A stretch of 64,000 nucleotides of DNA from Hyaloraphidium curvatum (taxonomy: Eukaryota; Monoblepharomycota; Hyaloraphidiomycetes; Hyaloraphidiales; Hyaloraphidiaceae). This document shows positions 39,622 through 49,930 of this stretch, one piece after another; the stretch's first letter is position 1, and each line of letters starts with the position of its first letter. The stretch lies in contig JAIVFI010000014.1 in NCBI GenBank assembly GCA_025558095.1, positions 62,001-126,000 of the forward strand, given 5' to 3'. Below the pieces are notes generated by a model. That model made no database searches. It saw nothing but the letters and a program-made list of their open reading frames with translations, and was not told where the DNA came from. The position numbers were made by a program, and so were the translations under genes.

Positions 39622-39984
39622 ATGCTTTTCCGCTACGAAGCTGCCGTGTCTCGCCGTGGCGTCCGCGTCGTCACAATCACCCCTGCCGCCCTCACCCTCC
39701 GAGAGCTTGACGAGTTCATCGACGGCCCCATTCCCACGATGGAGCCCGACCGCCGCGAGACGGCCTCCTCGTCGGACGCCTCGCGCACTTTGAAGAAGAG
39801 CTTCGCCTCCTCGGTCTTGTCGGCCTTGCCCGCCGCGAGCAAGAAGGTCCGGAAGGGCCTCAAGAAGACGGGGAAAGTGATCATGGCCTCGTTTGCCGTA
39901 CCGTCTCGGGACGCGATCCCCGTGGAGGCACCGAAGGTCTCCAAAGACCGCCGGCCGCGTGGCGACGAATGCCACAGGACCTAA
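39622..39984 (+). CDS. small Ser/Lys-rich protein, paralogue of 35925-36269
   Basis: A 120-residue frame with the same ordered blocks as the gene at 35925: TPAALTLRELDEFIDGPIPT, an RRE-x-SSSDASR stretch, KKSFASSVLSALPAASKKV and RKGLKKTGKVIM. The N-terminus and C-terminus differ. The pair brackets the Baeyer-Villiger gene. Function is unknown. Confidence 0.55.
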   Translation: MLFRYEAAVSRRGVRVVTITPAALTLRELDEFIDGPIPTMEPDRRETASSSDASRTLKKSFASSVLSALPAASKKVRKGLKKTGKVIMASFAVPSRDAIPVEAPKVSKDRRPRGDECHRT

Positions 39985-40123
39985 CCGGGCTCGAGAGAGA
40001 TAGAGGGTACCGCACGAAAGACCTTCTTCGCATTGCATTGCATCAAAACAAAAGAACCAAATCTGTTTTGCACTCGAAAGTCTGCTGCCGGAGCCAGTCC
40101 AGTCCATCCACAAGCTGCCATGT

Positions 40124-41224
40124 TTACGAGCTCCTCGACTGCCTGCGCTGCGTCGGCGGAGAATGCATCCACTCGTCCGACGGTACCGACGGCATGATCT
40201 GCACAGGGGCGGGCGAGGAGGGGACAGAGCCCCACGGAGCAGATCCCAGGCCGGAGGAGGCGGTGAAGAAGCTCGACGCGCCAGTGCGGTCCGATGCGTC
40301 CGTTGCCTCACGGTCCGCCTGAATGCCTTGGAAACGTCCGAGCTCCGGAGGCGCCGACCGCGACGCGACGCTCTCGAGCGTATGCAAGAAGAGCGAGCTC
40401 GTCTCGACGACCTTGGCTTCGGCCAAGTGCGCCGGGATGTGCTCCACCGTCGACGCCGCCACGGGATCCACCCCTTCCGCTTCCGCGGGCTCGTCCATGC
40501 CGAGGGCAAGGTCCTTGTGCCTGCGCAGGTACTCATCGATGATACCCGTGGTCGGAGTGGGGTCGGCGCTCGTGGCGTCCACATCCGGCATCGCTGACGC
40601 CTCGGGCTTTTCGGCCGCGTCCTCGAATACGTCCGCGTTTCCGTCTGCAGCGAGCTCGAACTCCTCTCCAACACGCGGCTCCGATTCCGAAAGGCTTTTC
40701 TTCGGGGCCTGGATCGCGGATTCGTAGGATCTCTGCTCCTCCAACACCACCCGTTCGGCCAGCTCGATGGTGTTCCGCAAGGCGGCCGTCTTGGTCCTCA
40801 GCCGGTCCCTTTCCCCGACCTTCTCGTCCGTCCTGCTCTGCTGCCTCTCCTCCTCCCTCTCGCAGCTGGCCATGTCCCGCTCGGCGAGCATGAGCGCCCT
40901 CGCCTTGGCCTCGAGAAGCCTCCTCTTGTCCTCCACCACCCGCTTCGACTCGTCCACCGCCCGGCGGCGCCTGTCCTCCTCGCGGCGTGCGTGGCGGCTC
41001 CCGCTCGCTTCGGCCGCCTGCTCGTTTTGGGCGCGGGCCATGTCGCGGAGGAGGGCTTCGAGCTCGTAACGAATCTGGAACACCCTCGGGTCCGAGAACG
41101 GGTCGCGGGGAGGCGGGCGCGGGCACTCGAGCTCGTAGGTTCCGTTGTAGGCCATGTCGTAGTAGCTTTCGTGGCGCTGCGGGGGACTGCGGCTGCGACC
41201 GCCGCCGACGTTCGAGTGGTGCAT
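40124..41224 (-). CDS. coiled-coil protein of unknown function
   Basis: A single exon of 366 residues. After a Pro/Arg-rich start, residues about 50-175 are charged and heptad-like (LEALLRDMARAQNEQAAEAS, KRVVEDKRRLLEAKARALML, EREEERQQ), predicting a long coiled coil. The C-terminal half is acidic and Ser/Thr-rich with no recognisable domain. A scaffold or cytoskeletal role would fit the coiled coil, but this is only an inference. Confidence 0.6.
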   Translation of the reverse strand: MHHSNVGGGRSRSPPQRHESYYDMAYNGTYELECPRPPPRDPFSDPRVFQIRYELEALLRDMARAQNEQAAEASGSRHARREEDRRRRAVDESKRVVEDKRRLLEAKARALMLAERDMASCEREEERQQSRTDEKVGERDRLRTKTAALRNTIELAERVVLEEQRSYESAIQAPKKSLSESEPRVGEEFELAADGNADVFEDAAEKPEASAMPDVDATSADPTPTTGIIDEYLRRHKDLALGMDEPAEAEGVDPVAASTVEHIPAHLAEAKVVETSSLFLHTLESVASRSAPPELGRFQGIQADREATDASDRTGASSFFTASSGLGSAPWGSVPSSPAPVQIMPSVPSDEWMHSPPTQRRQSRSS

Positions 41225-41342
41225 GGTTGCTTTTGATCGCTGATGTCAGCGGTCCGCGGCATCACACACCAACAGATTCAGAATTACACGGAGCTCCTCT
41301 TCGTGCTTCGCCCGTGACATATCGACCGCAAAACTACCATGT

Positions 41343-43033
41343 CTACCATCCGTCGAGCAGCACCTCCCCGACCTTGTCCCTCCACTCCTGCGTCCAGTTC
41401 GTCGGCGCCATCCTCCACCTCCGCTCGTACCCCTTCCCGCCCACCAGCCTCGCCACGATTGAATACACCTCCGTGTTTCTCATCCCCCCGGAGATCCTGC
41501 TCCCCGCCTTGACGCCCGGCCCGTTGACGGCGAAGAAGGCCCGCATGTCCGGGTGGTCCGGCGCAAACCCGTGCGTGCCCCGGATCCACTTTCCCCTGCC
41601 CTCGCCGGTGCTCTTGATCACGAACGTCCAGCCGTCCACGGGCAGCGCGACGATGGGCGAGATGCGGCCCGAGTCGGAGTAGTGCCACTGGTCGGGAATC
41701 TCCTCCTTGAGCCAGACGCGCCACTTGCCGGCCGCGGGCCCGCTGTCCGAGGCGTTCTTCAGGCGCTCGTAGATGCCCTGCGTGTCGGACGCGTTCCGCG
41801 GCTGGATGAAGGCGATGGGGCTGTGTGTGATGACCTCGGCCAGGGACAGATCCAAGAAGTCGTCCAGCGCGATCGTCGTGTTGTCCTCGATCTGCGCCAT
41901 GCCGTGGTCCGAGAGCACGACAAAGGTGATTCCCGGCACGGCGGCCCGCGCGCGGGAGACGAGGTCGCCGACGGCCTTGTCGACGGCGCGGAGGGTGTCG
42001 TTCATCTGCGGCGCGTAGGGACCGTACCCGTGGCCGGTGGCGTCCACGTCGCCGATGTAGAGCATGGTGAGCTGCGGGCGGCCGGTGCGCGTTTCGGGCA
42101 GGGACAGCCATTCCACGACCTGGTCCACCTTGCGCGCGGCGGACCAGTTCGGGTCGAAATCGATCAGGTGCGTCGGCACGGTGTTGTTGGGACCGTGCGG
42201 AGCCATGGATCCCGGGAACATGACCGAGCCGGTGGTGACGCCATTGTACTCGAGCGTGGTCCAGATCTGAAACAAAGATTCGTTGTAAGTGTTGCGCTGG
42301 CGCGTCCGGTGCTGGAACTCACGGGCTCACCCAACCAGTACCTCGAATCACGCGCCGGACCGTGGTCAAACTTGCCCACCGTCGATCCCCCGTTGCCGTC
42401 CGGCTCCGCGACGTCCGGCGCATGGAATACATTGTTGACGATACCGTGCCAGATGGGCCAGAGCCCCGTCGCGATCGAGTAGTGGTTCGGGAAAGTGACC
42501 GAGGGGAAAACGGGGAGCATGTATTCAGCGAGAGCGCCCCCGTTGGCCAGAGAATGCAGGTTCGGGGTCACGTCCGGGGTCAGGTACGACGGGCGGAAGC
42601 CGTCCAGGGAAACGACCACGACCGTCGAAGTCCGCGGCGGTGGAGGAGGCGGGGCCGAAGGGAGAAGCAGATAGACGGCCACCATAATGAATGCCGTAGC
42701 TGCTGCCCCGATAAGCGTCCAATTCAGCGCGGCCTTCCGCGTGCCGGGTGCCCCGAAGCCGCCCGGCGGGGCGGCGTCGTAGCCCCGGAAGGGGTTCCCC
42801 GAGCGCCCGGTTTCCGCGGCATCGAGCAGGGCGTCGTCGTCCGCGTCGATGTCGATCGCGTCGTCGAAGTCCGAGTCCGTGGAGAAGCGGCTCATGGCGT
42901 GGTACGAAGGATTCCGGCCGTGGGCCGGTTTCGCGGCCGCCGGCGCGCCGTTGGACCCCGCCGCTCCACCGTCGGCCCCAGCACGCCGCGTATCCGGCGA
43001 AGCCCGCCCGTCGACGGGCGACGGAGAGCTCAT
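41343..43033 (-). CDS. type I phosphodiesterase/nucleotide pyrophosphatase (NPP family), type II membrane protein
   Basis: Two exons (42323-43033, 41343-42266) with a 56-nt intron give 544 residues. An acidic cytosolic tail of about 100 residues precedes a single membrane anchor (about 104-126), and the catalytic domain follows outside. Alkaline-phosphatase-superfamily motifs are present: VVVVSLDGFRPSYL, FPSVTFPNHYSI with the Thr nucleophile at 180, DVDATGHGYGP, LSDHGM and GTHGFAPDHPDM. N-glycosylation sequons (NNT, NAS, NWT) fit an exported domain. The family hydrolyses nucleotide or phospholipid phosphodiesters at the cell surface or in the vacuole. Confidence 0.92.
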
Positions 43034-43262
43034 GGCCTTGCGTTGCGCGAGATGCTTCCAGTTCAGTTGTCCTTAGCACGTTTCGTAACCCCAGCTCCAG
43101 CTTAGCGCCCGCTGCTACCGGAATCCGCGGCCCGCACTTTTGCCGCCGCAGGCATCTCCACCTACCGACTTCCGCGACCGTCGGCCTCGGTAGAGGCCTT
43201 CAGCTCGCACCCGACGGTCATCTGCCTTCCTCTCCCGCGCCTGCCGTGGTCCATAGCCTCCA

Positions 43263-44241
43263 ATGTTCACCGGCATCGTCGAGAAGCTCGGCCGCGTGCT
43301 GAGCGTCTCGGAGCTCGATACATCCGCATCGGGCGGCGGGGGTTTCTCAATTGTCATCGGGGACCTCGGAAACTTGCTGGAGGATGTGCACTTGGGGGAC
43401 AGCATCTGCTGCAACGGTACTGGACACCTGTGAAGCTGTACAAAGAGGACGCTGATCCTGATCTCGGCCCCGTACCAGGCGTCTGCCTTACGGTGACTGA
43501 GTTTGACGAGAAACGGACGTTCTTCAAGGTCAACTGCACGGCGGAAACCATCCGGAAGACTAATCTCGGTGGGTATCGGTCAGGAGCGGCGTGGGAAGTC
43601 GAATCGAGACACCGGCATTCGGAAGAGGGCTACAAACAACTCTCTGAGCCTGCTTTTGGGCCAGGAATGGCCGATTTAGCTGCGAACAAGCTCGCTCTCG
43701 GCTTTGGTGTCGCTACGTGTGTGCAGGACTGACGCTTTCCACAGGTGCTCTGAAGGCCGACTCGCCCATCAACCTGGAGCGCGCCATGACGGCCTCCACC
43801 CGCTTCGGCGGCCACATGGTGGAGGGCCACGTCGACACCATGTGCCGGATCGCCTCTATCGTCCCGGACCCCCCGAACTCGTTCCTCTACACCTTCAAGG
43901 TGCTAGACATCGCCGGCTCGGACGTCACGCCCAAGACGGCGTTCAATTACGTCGTTCCCAAGGGCTACGTCGCCATCGACGGCACGAGCCTGACGGTCGT
44001 GGACACGGACCCCGCGCAGGGTACCTTCCGGGTGATGCTGATCCCGCACACGCTTGCGTCGGTGGTGCTGGGCAAGGCAAAGGCCGGGGACGCGGTCAAC
44101 CTCGAAGTGGACATCATGGGGAAGTACGTCGAGAGGATAGCGAAGGGCATCCTCGAGAACGAGCAGGGCGGGCTGTTGGAAAACGTGGTTCGGCGGGTCG
44201 TGAAAGAAGAGGTCGAGAAGGCGCTGAAGGGCAAGTTGTAG
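43263..44241 (+). CDS. RIB5: riboflavin synthase (alpha type)
   Basis: Three exons (43263-43416, 43479-43568, 43745-44241) give 246 residues. The enzyme dismutates two 6,7-dimethyl-8-ribityllumazine molecules to riboflavin. The N-terminus MFTGIVEKLG is diagnostic, and the tandem lumazine-binding barrels each show their motifs: GVCLTVTEF, ETIRKTNLG and NLERAM in the first, and GGHMVEGHVDT, DGTSLTVVD and GDAVNLEVD in the second. Intron 2 is 176 nt, the longest in the window, and it was set by restoring NLGALKADSPINLERAM. The C-terminal basic helix is normal for fungal enzymes. Confidence 0.95.
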
Positions 44242-44278
44242 AAAGGCCTTTGTTTCCATTATGAGCTCTGGATGATAT

Positions 44279-45385
44279 TCAAGCCCGGCGCTCCAGGATC
44301 CAGAGCTTTTCCACCCCGCCCTCGTACGGCTCGATGTCCACAACCTTCTGGACCCGCCAAGACCTCTGGAGCTCGTCGAAGAAGACGTCGTTGGCATTCG
44401 CTCCGCCACGGGGTTCGCCGACGTAGAAAAGAAGCCGGCCGGCATAGGCCTTTAGCGCCTCTGCCGCCAGCTTGGTCGGAGGCGGGTAAACCAAGAGGAG
44501 CGTCCGATCCGGATTCTTCGGAATGAGATCGTGCGTTCCTCTGATCACGTACGTCACCGGCGCGGCATTGGGATCGTCCTTGGGAATGTCCGAATAATCG
44601 TCGACGGCGAGCACGTCAACCCCGGCCTTCCGGAGCGCGAGTGCCCAGTGTCCCCTTCCGGCACCGATCTCGATGACCTTTTTCGCCAGCGACTTCAAAG
44701 CCGCGACGGCGGAATCGGTCGGCTTGGTGCACCCGAACGTGTCCAGGTAGACGCCGCGCAGAGCAGGCGTCGAGTTGGGGCCGTAGATCAGCGCGTGGGT
44801 CTTGCTCTCCGTCTCCGAAAGCAGCGCGGCCAGCGCCTCCTCCAGCTCCCTGTACTGCTTCGAATTGGGCGCCACGGATTTCATCGCTCCGGCGAGCTTG
44901 TGGTACAGATCGCGCTGGGTCATGAGGAGCTCGCGGAGCTGGTTCTCGGCGTCCTCGCGCCTCTTCAGGAGACGGAGGAATTCGTCCGACGGATTCCAGG
45001 GCGTTTCCGAGCTTCCGCCGCGGCCCTCCGCATGCACCACGTTCTCGTTGAGGAAGAGCAGAGACAGGGCGATCGAAGCACCGATGGCAGCCGCGAGAGC
45101 ACGACCGTTCTTAGGCGCCAACGGAATGCCGTTCGCATTGCTGGCTCCCGTGGCAAAAGAACGCTGCGTCGGCCCCACAGCGCGTAGAATCGGCATATTG
45201 CCAGAAGCAACCGAGGCAGAAACGAAGCTCCGGCATGTCTCCAGGCGATTCAAGGCGATTCGACAGACGCGATCCTGGGCGACAGTGGACCCGATGCCGG
45301 CTGTTTCCGCGGTGGCAGAGGGCCGGAAAGACATCCGCGGGACACTGCATCTCCACATCGCCGAAGAGCTCCGCAGCGCGGCCAT
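44279..45385 (-). CDS. methyltransferase-like protein with mitochondrial-type N-terminus
   Basis: The ATG at 45385 gives 368 residues; an in-frame ATG at 45505 would leave only 15 bp to the next gene, so the later start is preferred. The N-terminus is Arg/Ser/Ala-rich (MAALRSSSAMWRCSV) and resembles a mitochondrial presequence. A hydrophobic segment (LAAAIGASIALSLLFLN) follows. The C-terminal half has a SAM-binding Rossmann signature (VIEIGAGRGHWALALRKAG with VLAVDDY after it). I infer a membrane-anchored methyltransferase; substrate is unknown. Catalytic loss cannot be excluded. Confidence 0.7.
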   Translation of the reverse strand: MAALRSSSAMWRCSVPRMSFRPSATAETAGIGSTVAQDRVCRIALNRLETCRSFVSASVASGNMPILRAVGPTQRSFATGASNANGIPLAPKNGRALAAAIGASIALSLLFLNENVVHAEGRGGSSETPWNPSDEFLRLLKRREDAENQLRELLMTQRDLYHKLAGAMKSVAPNSKQYRELEEALAALLSETESKTHALIYGPNSTPALRGVYLDTFGCTKPTDSAVAALKSLAKKVIEIGAGRGHWALALRKAGVDVLAVDDYSDIPKDDPNAAPVTYVIRGTHDLIPKNPDRTLLLVYPPPTKLAAEALKAYAGRLLFYVGEPRGGANANDVFFDELQRSWRVQKVVDIEPYEGGVEKLWILERRA

Positions 45386-45520
45386 TGTGACGCGAAAGGG
45401 CGGCAGCGAAGGTTTTTCTACGCGCGCTGTCAAGCGGGCCAAAGCAGGAGGTTGCTCGGGGAACGCATCACGCATCAATCCGAGCTTCATGACGACGAAG
45501 GCCAAAGATTCTGTCTATAT

Positions 45521-47098
45521 CTAAAGACGAGCCTCGACAATCTCTCCCGGCTCGCCGGGGAATCGTTCCAACAGCGCCCGCCGCAAGCTGGCTATATCGC
45601 CATCGTCCAGACCAAGAATGTCCTTGTAGTAGCCCTCGAGATTGGCACCGTACTTGAGCCGAAGCTGCCTGATCGTCAGGAGCATCGCAATTGGCCTGAG
45701 CAAGGGTGAGCGGAGTCAGCACAAGTTGCCGCAAGGTCGCCCAGTCCAACCCACTTGGTGCTCCGCATGTTCTCCCACATCTGCCTTCCCTTGCTCTCCC
45801 ACTCGTCCTCCTTGAGCCCCAGAATGGGCTTGCCGACGTTCTCCATCCATTCCTTCCCCTTCTCCTCGGGATCGTGTCCTTCGAGAAGCAGGATCTCCGA
45901 AGCCGCGTAGTCCCTCGCCACGAGGTCGTCCGGCACGCCAAGGAACGAGAGGATCAGGCACGCAAGTATGCCCGTGCGGTCCTTGCCGGCGGTGCAGTGC
46001 ATGAGCCAGTTGGGAGGAGCAGTCGAGAAGGCTGGCGGGAGGAGGAACCTAGAAACAATGCGGGACAGCACCGAGCTGGCACGGACCGCCATCGGGGGGT
46101 AGACTTCCGAGAAGCCGGTTGGGCCAGTGGACTGCAAGCGCAATGTCGGCAATAAGCAGGTGCCTCTTTGGGTCGACTCGAGTGACTTACGTATAAGCCG
46201 AATCGCTGCGCCAGCGCGTCGGGGGAGTAATCCTCTTTAGCGTTCACCGGCGTGTGGTACCGGATCAGCTTGCCACCTGCGGCAAGCTTCTCGGGTATGC
46301 TGTAGGGCTTCTTTTCCAGCTCCATGTCGGAACGAAGGTCGTGCACGTGGCTGATACCGAGTACCCAGTGAAGATGATGAAGCGAGGACTCCGGTGCCTG
46401 TGAGATGCTGCAAGTAGGTTCCAACGTCAGTGGTGCTCCTAAAGACCACTAGACGTCCTCAAACTCACTCTCCACTGCGGAACATAATCCCGCGCCGGAC
46501 TCGCTTCCCGTCGCGCGTTGGGTACCCTCCAAAGTCGCGGATGTTCGCGATTCCGTCCACCTCGACGACATTGTAGGCTCCGTACAGGCGGCTCCAGCTG
46601 GAAAAGAGGCGTCAGCATTATGACGCCTTGGAAAGCACGTGTGACCGACATGTCAAGTCCCATCGTCGCCTCCTGAAGCCACTTGGAGATAGCCCTGCAG
46701 CTCTCCTCTTCGGAAAGCTTGCCAGAAACCGTGCACGCCGCAACGTCGGCGTTGACGAGCCTCACACGGAGCTCTGCGTCCTTGGCGGACTCGTCGGAGA
46801 TGACAACGGCGAATCGGATCGGCGACGGCCGCTTGCACACTGGCACGAGCATGTCGGCAGGCACAACAAGTCCGGCAGGAGGAAAAGGCAAGGACGAAAG
46901 GGCCGCTCGGAGAGTGTCGGGCGCCTTTGCCGCCGACGAGAGATCGACAAAGGCGAAGTCCTGCGCCGCGACCGACAGCGCCCGCGGCGACAATGCGGTG
47001 GCCACGGCGATGATGAGTAGCTCTCGTCCAGTGACCGCATCGTAGAATGTAGAAGGATACGGCACCTCCTCGCCGCGAATGAAGACGTGGGGCGCCAT
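45521..47098 (-). CDS. Y_phosphatase3-type protein phosphatase with an extra N-terminal domain
   Basis: Five exons (46650-47098, 46469-46597, 46191-46407, 45755-46131, 45521-45695), introns 52-61 nt, give 448 residues. The phosphatase starts at about residue 160 with NIRDFGGYPTRDGKRVR and MFRSG, continues with HDLRSDMEL, and has the P-loop HCTAGKDRTG (Cys 311 nucleophile) and a last helix matching the family (YGANLEGYYKDILGLDDGD). Such enzymes act on phosphotyrosine, phosphoserine or phosphoinositides. The first 150 residues are of a type I do not recognise. It is divergent to the hydrolase at 47223 (124 bp apart). Confidence 0.85.
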
Positions 47099-47222
47099 CT
47101 CGGTTGCGCGGGAAAACGAGTGCCGAAAGGGATCGCGTGTCTTGTGAAGCGTCGAACGTTCGGACCGAAGAGCTGGGATTCCGGCCTCCAGCAAGGCCGC
47201 GAAGCACTTCGGAATCGCCGCG

Positions 47223-48407
47223 ATGGACTGGTTCGGAGAGAAGAAGGAGCGGAAAGGGCCTGCCCCCGTGGAGACGCCGCTGCCGCGTCTCCCTCACAAC
47301 AACATACACTTCCGGCTCCCGGTGGCAGGAGAGACGTTGGACTGCTTGTTCTACCCTGCTCCGGACTACTTCCACCCCCAGACCCCGGGGCCGCGGTTCT
47401 GCTACGTGTTCGGCCACGGCGGTGCCGACCACCAGCGGGCGAAATGGGTCCGGGAGCTGTGCCATCGCGTTGTTGCGGCGCAAGAAGGTTATCCCGGAAT
47501 ATCTGTCGCGACGCTGGACTTCTTGGGAAACGGGGAGAGCACGGGTAGCACGGTAGGTTCTTTCGACAATCGCCACTGTACTGTTCTGATCTGTCGCTCC
47601 TTTCATGTTCTGGACAATGCCGACCACATTCAACCACCATTCTCCTGTCTTTAGACCTATTCCAACCACGAGGCCGAGTCGCACCACTACCACGCGCTGA
47701 TCGCGGCCATCACCGACCCCAACCAGGCCACTCGCCCCATCCCTCATGCCGTGACGGTCCTTGCTTTGGGCGGCCACTCGAAAGGAGGAATTGCGGCCCT
47801 GTTCCATGCCGTCAACTATCCGAACGACACCCCGGACTGCATTCTCAACGCCAGCCCGTTGTTCTTCCAGCAGGGGAATCCCGCGAACAAGAACTTCTTT
47901 CGGAAGGGCCTTTGGGAGGAAATCAAGCGGACGGGAAAGAAGACCACGTCCAAGTATCGACATCTGGGAAAGTTGCACGATTAGTTGGGTTCTGCTGTTG
48001 CTTCGCGGAGTCATTGCCAACCTCGATCGCAGCTACATCACGGCGGAGGACATTGCGATCAGAGAAAAGATGGACGTTGCCGCGCTGACCGAGCAGGTCT
48101 GCAAGGTCAAGCCCGACATTCATCTCGTGACCATTACCGGGTCTGACGACCTCATCGCTCCCCCGGTGGTGAGTTTGGGTTTGGCACTTTCTGTGAGAGT
48201 GCTAAGTCGACATGTCGCCCGTAGGACATGGAGCACTACGCTAAGTACATGCCGCCCGGTCGCGCGGAGCTCTTTGTTATCCCGGATGTCGGCCATCAGT
48301 TCAAGGCCGGGCACGAAGTCGAGATGCTCGCGGGCCACATGCGAACGGGGCTCACAGATGCCAAGGAACGGTGGTTGCAGAAGCACGGAAAGCTCGCGAT
48401 GCTGTAG
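47223..48407 (+). CDS. alpha/beta hydrolase
   Basis: Four exons (47223-47552, 47655-47953, 48033-48168, 48225-48407) give 315 residues. The nucleophile elbow is GGHSKGG (Ser 152), with HGGADH upstream for the oxyanion region, GSDDLIAPP as the likely acid and VGHQF with the catalytic His. The C-terminal lid and core strands are in family order. Esterase, lipase or peptidase activity is possible; no signal peptide is seen, so it is probably cytosolic. Intron 2 (79 nt) is supported by the in-phase join KKTTS/NYITAEDIA. Confidence 0.82.
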
Positions 48408-48532
48408 CAATCACAGAAATGAATCTCGCTGGTTTCGGATGTGCTGTTTGGTTCTTCGGGGCGCCAAGACCGAACTTCCCTCCGCGACGGCGGGCTCTCG
48501 GCGGTACGTACGTCACAGAAGCGCCCCTTCAA

Positions 48533-49794
48533 ATGCCGGCCCCGGGCAACCGACCTGGGACCGTAATGGTCCTACGCTGGGTCCCAATAGCGGCGCTGCT
48601 CGCCGTTGCGGCCTACGTCGTCTTCGGCGGCCTTCTTTTGGAGCCTGTTAGGGACGTTGTGCCCGACGCGTCCGAGAACGCGAAAGCCGCCCCGGTCCCC
48701 CGGCCTCCGCCCCAGCCGACGGTACACGACGCGTTCAGGGGGGACCCGCCTCATTATGGCGTGTACGGAAAGATGGTGAACGAGGGGGATTTCGACACGT
48801 CCTGGTTCGCCGAGACGGAGGTGTGGAACGGAGACCGAAAGAGGCGTCACAGGAAGCAGTGGGAGCTGGCCTGTCAGTATCTCGCGAGGATTTCTTTCCA
48901 TGACTCTTACGTCGCTGTGCAGATATCAACTACATCGTCAACCAGTTGAATTTGGGCCAGTTCGGCAAGAGGGCGCTGGTCTTTGCCGTTGGAAAGGAAG
49001 CTCTTCCCTCGGTGCTCGCGTGTACCATGGGAGTCTCCGTGCTGGCGACCGACTTTGATCCGAGGAGCGCTGCTCAGACCGGGTGGACGGCGACCAACCA
49101 ATGGTCCGGCAAGAAGGACGATCTGTTCAGGGCGGACATATGCAGCAACCGTACCATCTTCGACTCGCGCGTGGAGTACCGCACCGCGGATATGAATCAC
49201 ATTGATCCTTCGCTCCATGGGAAGTTTGATCTGGTTTGGAGCACTTGCTCGGTCGGTGGGTGCTCGCTATCGATGGCCCTATTTATTTCTCCGCGCTCAA
49301 TCACTAGCGATTCGCAGAGCACGTCGGCTCCATCCTCCTCGGGCAGCGCTTCCTCATGAATACCATGGATCTTTTGCGACCCGGCGGCATCAGCATCCAC
49401 ACCGTTGGTGAGTTCTTCTCGCGGGGATGGCTTTCCTTTGCTAAAGCCTCGACAGAGTTCACGCTCTCTGACCTCGAAGACACTGTTGAAGAAGGCCCAA
49501 CCGTTCTATGGCGCAAGAAGTAAGTTTCACGCTTGACTTGCAGATCGATGATTGAAACGCCATGTCTGCCTCAGGGACATCGAGGCAGCGAACGCGGCGC
49601 TGACCGCCCTCGGTCACCATCCCTTCCCGATTTCGTGGGCTGCGGGCACGGGACCGCTGGATTCTGCCCCGGATGCGCCGCCGTACAAGCAGTCGAACCA
49701 TCTGAAGCTTTACCACGAGGACCGTGGGCGTCGTTGGATCATGACGAGCTTCGCCATGATCACGAGGAGAGGAGGGAACGAGCGGCAGCAGTAG
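48533..49794 (+). CDS. membrane-anchored SAM-dependent methyltransferase-like protein
   Basis: Five exons (48533-48872, 48923-49255, 49318-49407, 49456-49519, 49575-49794), introns 48-62 nt, give 348 residues. Residues about 12-36 are a signal anchor (LRWVPIAALLAVAAYVVFGG). The rest resembles methyltransferases with RALVFAVGKEALPSVLA for the SAM loop, VLATDFD after the second strand, FDLVWSTCSVEHVGSI and RPGGISIHTVEFTLSD. Two introns were placed by restoring the last two motifs. Topology suggests the catalytic domain lies in the lumen or outside. Substrate is unknown. Confidence 0.75.
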
Positions 49795-49930
49795 TTCAGC
49801 AGTAGTTGATCTTCTTTGTCTTGAACTGATTCATTGAACATCTTGACATCTTGCGTGAAGGCGAGAGAGTGAGAAAAGGACGCGCGGCGGCACTGTTTAC
49901 TGCCGCACGACGACAAGGTTGTCGTCTCCC

